Source: Aldersonia sp. NBC_00410 | Lineage (GTDB): Bacteria; Actinomycetota; Actinomycetes; Mycobacteriales; Mycobacteriaceae | Direction: 5' to 3' | DNA: 64,000 nt | Assembly (NCBI RefSeq): GCF_026342035.1 | Contig: NZ_JAPENM010000005.1 | Location: 248,001 to 312,000, forward strand | In this document: positions 61,195 through 64,000 of the stretch, piece by piece | How positions within the stretch are numbered: the stretch's first letter is position 1 | Layout: each line of letters starts with the position of its first letter | The notes under the pieces: generated by a model | The model's input: the letters and a program-made list of their open reading frames with translations, nothing else | Databases searched by the model: none | What the model was told of the DNA's origin: nothing | Made by a program: the position numbers and the translations under genes

Positions 61195-62305
61195 GCCGCT
61201 CGAGCGTTCCGGTCGCGTCGAGATACTCCTGCACCCATCGTTCGATGACGGCCGCGGTCTTCTCCACCTTGGTGAACTGACCGACCACCTGGCCGACCGG
61301 GTTGAACGCGACATCGACGGTCTCGTCCGGGTACTTGTGCGTGGCCGCGACGGCCATTCCGGACACCATGTACTGCAACGGCATGCCGAGCGGCTCGGGA
61401 TTGCCTTCCTTCTCCCACGCTTCGGTCCAGTCGTTGCGCAGCATGCGGCACGGCTTGCCGGTGAACGAACGGCTGCGCACCGTGTCGCGGCTGCTCGCGC
61501 CCGCGTACGCGGCCTGCTGCACGGCGGTGTTCTCCGCTTCCTCCACCATCAACCACTGCGAGCCCGACCAGGCACCCTGGGTGCCCAGCGCGAGCGCAGC
61601 GGCGATCTGCTGGCCGCTGCCGATACCGCCGGCGGCGAGCACCGGGACCGGCGCGACCTCCTTGACAACCTGCGGCCACAACACGATCGAACCGACCTCG
61701 CCGCAGTGGCCGCCGCCCTCGCCGCCCTGCGCGATGATGATGTCCACGCCGGCGTCGGCGTGTTTGCGTGCTTGGTAGGGCGAGCCGCAGAGCGCGGCGA
61801 CCTTGCGCCCGGCGTCGTGGATGTGGGCGATCATGTCGGCCGGCGGGGTGCCGAGCGCGTTCGCGATCAGGGTGACCTTCGGGTGCTGGAGGGCGACCTC
61901 GACCTGCGGCGTGGCCGTGGCTTCCGTCCAACCGAGCAGCTGCAACGCGTTCTCGGTGCCGTCGTTGGCGACCGGCACACCGTGGTCGGTGAGGATCTTG
62001 CGCGCGAAGTCGAGAGTCTCCTGCGGGACCATCGATTGCAGCATCTTGGTCAGATCATCACCGGACAGGTCCGAGTCCATGCCCTCGTACTTGTTCGGGA
62101 TGACGATGTCGACGCCGTACGGATGATCGCCGATGTGCTCATCGATCCAGTTCAGCTCGATCTCGAGTTCTTCGGGCGAGAAGCCCACCGCGCCGAGGAC
62201 GCCGAAGCCACCAGCTTTGCTCACGGCCACCACCACGTCTCGGCAGTGCGTGAAGGCGAAGATCGGGAACTCGATGCCGAGTTCGTCGCAAAGTGGGGTG
62301 TGCAT
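61172..62305 (-). CDS. Nitronate monooxygenase family flavoprotein
   Basis: A 377-aa FMN-binding TIM-barrel protein of the 2-nitropropane dioxygenase/NMO family. The flavin-binding blocks are GGEGGGHCGEVGSIVLW and AAGGIGSGQQIAAALALG. It starts MHTPLCDELGIEFPIFAFTH. IpdC of steroid-ring degradation belongs to this superfamily, but I cannot say this is IpdC. A 20-bp palindrome with a KstR core lies 25 bp upstream, so a role in steroid CoA reduction is plausible. The substrate is unknown. Confidence 0.87.
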   Translation of the reverse strand: MHTPLCDELGIEFPIFAFTHCRDVVVAVSKAGGFGVLGAVGFSPEELEIELNWIDEHIGDHPYGVDIVIPNKYEGMDSDLSGDDLTKMLQSMVPQETLDFARKILTDHGVPVANDGTENALQLLGWTEATATPQVEVALQHPKVTLIANALGTPPADMIAHIHDAGRKVAALCGSPYQARKHADAGVDIIIAQGGEGGGHCGEVGSIVLWPQVVKEVAPVPVLAAGGIGSGQQIAAALALGTQGAWSGSQWLMVEEAENTAVQQAAYAGASSRDTVRSRSFTGKPCRMLRNDWTEAWEKEGNPEPLGMPLQYMVSGMAVAATHKYPDETVDVAFNPVGQVVGQFTKVEKTAAVIERWVQEYLDATGTLERLNDAASV

Positions 62306-62330
62306 GCGCGCTCCTTCTCTGGGCGGTACC

Positions 62331-62350
62331 TAGAACTGTAACAAGTTCTA
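62331..62350. promoter_or_regulatory. KstR-like palindrome TAGAACTGTAACAAGTTCTA
   Basis: 7-bp arms TAGAACT/AGTTCTA around GTAACA, containing TGTAACAAGTTCTA, which fits TnnAACnnGTTnnA fully. It is located 25 bp before the nitronate monooxygenase-family gene and just after the aconitase stop at 62369. Confidence 0.65.
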
Positions 62351-62368
62351 CCTTATCCAGAGGTGCGT

Positions 62369-64000
62369 TCAGGCATCCACCCTTTCCCGGTCCGCGGTTT
62401 CGCGACGGGCGAGCAACGGTATGCGACCACCGGCCAACACGGCCTCGACCTGGCGCTCGGAGAGCCGGTGGTGCAGCTTGTAGGTCTCGTCCTTGGTGTC
62501 GTTGCGGATTTCGGCGTGCCGGTCACCGGGCAGCAGGTCGCGCAGCCCCTCCAGCACGAGGGTGTCGCCCTCGTCGATCCGGTCGTAATCCGCCGGATCG
62601 TCGAACTCGAGCGCGACGACCCCGAAGTTCGCGAGGTTCTGCCAGTGGATACGGGCGAACGATTTCGCCACCACCGCATGCAACCCGAGGTGGCGCGGGG
62701 TAATTGCGGCGTGTTCGCGGGAGGATCCCTGACCGTAGTTCTCCCCGCCCACGATGATGTGGCCGGTCGATTCCTTCAGCTCCGCCGCTTGCTGGGGGTA
62801 GTCCTCGCGCACCTGTGTGAAGGTGAACTCCGCCAGCTTGGGAATGTTCGAGCGGAACGGCAGCGCGCGGGCCCCGGCGGGGGAGATCTCGTCGGTGGAA
62901 ATGTCGTCGCCGACCTTCAGCAGGACGGGTGCCTCGATCCGGTCGGGCAGCGGCGGGAAATCGGGCAGCGCCGAAATGTTCGGGCCCTTCACCAACTCCT
63001 CGTCCCGCGCCTGGTCGGGCTCGAGCGGTGCGACGAGCATCTCGGTGTTGACCGTGGCCGTCTCCGGCAAGTCGAGCTGCGGATACGCCAGATCGAGCTT
63101 TTCGGCGAGATCGCGAGGGTCGACGATCTCGCCGGTCAATGCCGCGGCGGCCGCCGTCTCGGGCGAGCAGAGCCAGACCGAGTCCTCCTTGGTGCCGGAC
63201 CGGCCGGGGAAGTTGCGCGGGAACGTCCGCAGCGAGTTCGTGCCGGATGCCGGCGCCTGACCCATCCCGATGCAACCCATGCATCCGGTTTGGTGCAGCC
63301 GGGCGCCGGCGGAGATGAGGTCGAATGTGGCGCCCATCTTCGTCAGGTCGGCGAAAATTTCGCGGGAACTCGGATTCACGTCGAAGCTGACCGCATCGTT
63401 GGACTGCCGACCGCGCACCATCGCCGCGGCCATGGCGAAATCGCGCAATCCCGGATTCGCCGACGACCCGATCACTACCTGATTCACCGGAGTGCCCGCG
63501 ACCTCGCGTACCGGGACGACGTTGCCGGGGGAGGACGGCTTGGCGATGAGCGGCTCGAGCGTGGACAGATCGATCTCGTCGGTCACGTCGTAGTCGGCAT
63601 CCTCATCTGCGACAAGTTCGGTGAAATCGTCCTCGCGGCCCTGTTCGCGCAGGAAGGCGCGGACCGCGTCGTCCGCGGGGAAGACGGTCGTCGTCGCCCC
63701 GAGTTCGGCGCCCATATTCGCAATGACGTGCCGGTCCATCGCCGTGAGGTGCGCCAATCCCGGCCCGTGGTACTCGATGATCCGCTGGACTCCACCCTTC
63801 ACGCCGTGCCGGCGCAGCATTTCGAGGATCACGTCCTTCGCGGACACCCACGGCGGCAACTCGCCGTCGAGCCGAATGCCCCAGATCTCGGGCATCCGCA
63901 GATATAGCGGCTCGCCCGCGATACCGCCGGCCACCTCGAGGCCGCCGACGCCGATCGCCAGCATGCCCATCGACCCGCCCGCGCAGGTATGCGAATCGGA
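62369..64000 (-). CDS. Aconitate hydratase (Aquifex-type), 3' part
   Basis: The reverse frame is open from the right edge to a stop at 62369 (about 543 codons); the N-terminal region lies outside. SDSHTCAGGSMGM at the edge is the aconitase cubane-binding start. Other hallmarks are GCMGCIGMGQ, which supplies cysteine ligands, and the C-terminal swivel domain GGENYGQGSSREHAA. The size fits the shorter ~650-aa aconitase group rather than the ~900-aa AcnA. It isomerises citrate/isocitrate, or an analogous tricarboxylic acid. It is the last gene in the window on this strand. Confidence 0.92.
   Translation of the reverse strand, partial: SDSHTCAGGSMGMLAIGVGGLEVAGGIAGEPLYLRMPEIWGIRLDGELPPWVSAKDVILEMLRRHGVKGGVQRIIEYHGPGLAHLTAMDRHVIANMGAELGATTTVFPADDAVRAFLREQGREDDFTELVADEDADYDVTDEIDLSTLEPLIAKPSSPGNVVPVREVAGTPVNQVVIGSSANPGLRDFAMAAAMVRGRQSNDAVSFDVNPSSREIFADLTKMGATFDLISAGARLHQTGCMGCIGMGQAPASGTNSLRTFPRNFPGRSGTKEDSVWLCSPETAAAAALTGEIVDPRDLAEKLDLAYPQLDLPETATVNTEMLVAPLEPDQARDEELVKGPNISALPDFPPLPDRIEAPVLLKVGDDISTDEISPAGARALPFRSNIPKLAEFTFTQVREDYPQQAAELKESTGHIIVGGENYGQGSSREHAAITPRHLGLHAVVAKSFARIHWQNLANFGVVALEFDDPADYDRIDEGDTLVLEGLRDLLPGDRHAEIRNDTKDETYKLHHRLSERQVEAVLAGGRIPLLARRETADRERVDA

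Noticed and set aside
62363-63907. 514-codon plus-strand frame opposite the aconitase
   Set aside because: The reverse strand shows clear aconitase motifs; the plus frame is its antisense shadow.

Overview
The window is very GC-rich, densely packed DNA from a mycolic-acid actinomycete of the Mycobacteriales, most likely Nocardia- or Rhodococcus-like. The grounds are a complete yrbE-mce operon with mce-associated genes, a 13E12/DUF222-HNH gene, many TetR regulators, FadD/EchA/P450 genes, GTGA/ATGA start-stop overlaps and KstR-like operators. Genus cannot be settled from the sequence alone. I saw no rRNA, tRNA, CRISPR array or insertion sequence.

Layout. 0-11 kb: acyl-CoA catabolism, with a partial amidohydrolase, two closely related acyl-CoA synthetases, an enoyl-CoA hydratase, a three-subunit molybdenum hydroxylase plus a CoxG-like protein, and a P450. 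11-22 kb: a TetR gene coupled to an unknown protein, then yrbEA-yrbEB-mceA-F, a lipid or steroid-type importer. 22-26.4 kb: a TetR divergent from a ring-hydroxylating-oxygenase relative that has lost its Rieske cluster site, with a TauD-like dioxygenase, a second copy of the unknown family, and a CMD-family protein.

26.6-38 kb is the most unusual part. Orphan heme-copper-oxidase subunit III- and IV-like genes and two paralogous six-helix membrane proteins run leftward. A TetR gene, a polytopic membrane protein (Y1), a 34-aa one-helix peptide, a VWA protein (NorD/CoxE type), a MoxR AAA+ ATPase (NorQ/CbbQ type), a 43-aa one-helix peptide, a duplicate of Y1 (Y2), a 149-aa membrane protein and three tandem DapB-like dehydrogenases run rightward. 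TGAC-N4-GTCA sites tie the promoters together. No catalytic oxidase subunit is present, so the ATPase/VWA pair probably matures or remodels an undescribed membrane complex.

38-50 kb: a tandem-TetR regulator divergent from a second VWA/AAA+ pair, then a signal-less substrate-binding-type protein, an AveC-like membrane protein, an SDR, an aldehyde dehydrogenase and two P450s, apparently one long transcription unit. 50-64 kb: two Mce-associated membrane proteins, a steroid-dehydrogenase-like SDR, a fourth DapB-like dehydrogenase, a RibD-like reductase, a SnoaL-like protein, a D-aminoacylase-type amidohydrolase, a Tat-type lipoprotein with three Rieske domains, a DUF222-HNH protein, an AAA ATPase, a nitronate-monooxygenase-family protein and a partial aconitase. 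KstR-like boxes precede several genes here, suggesting steroid or isoprenoid catabolism as the common theme.
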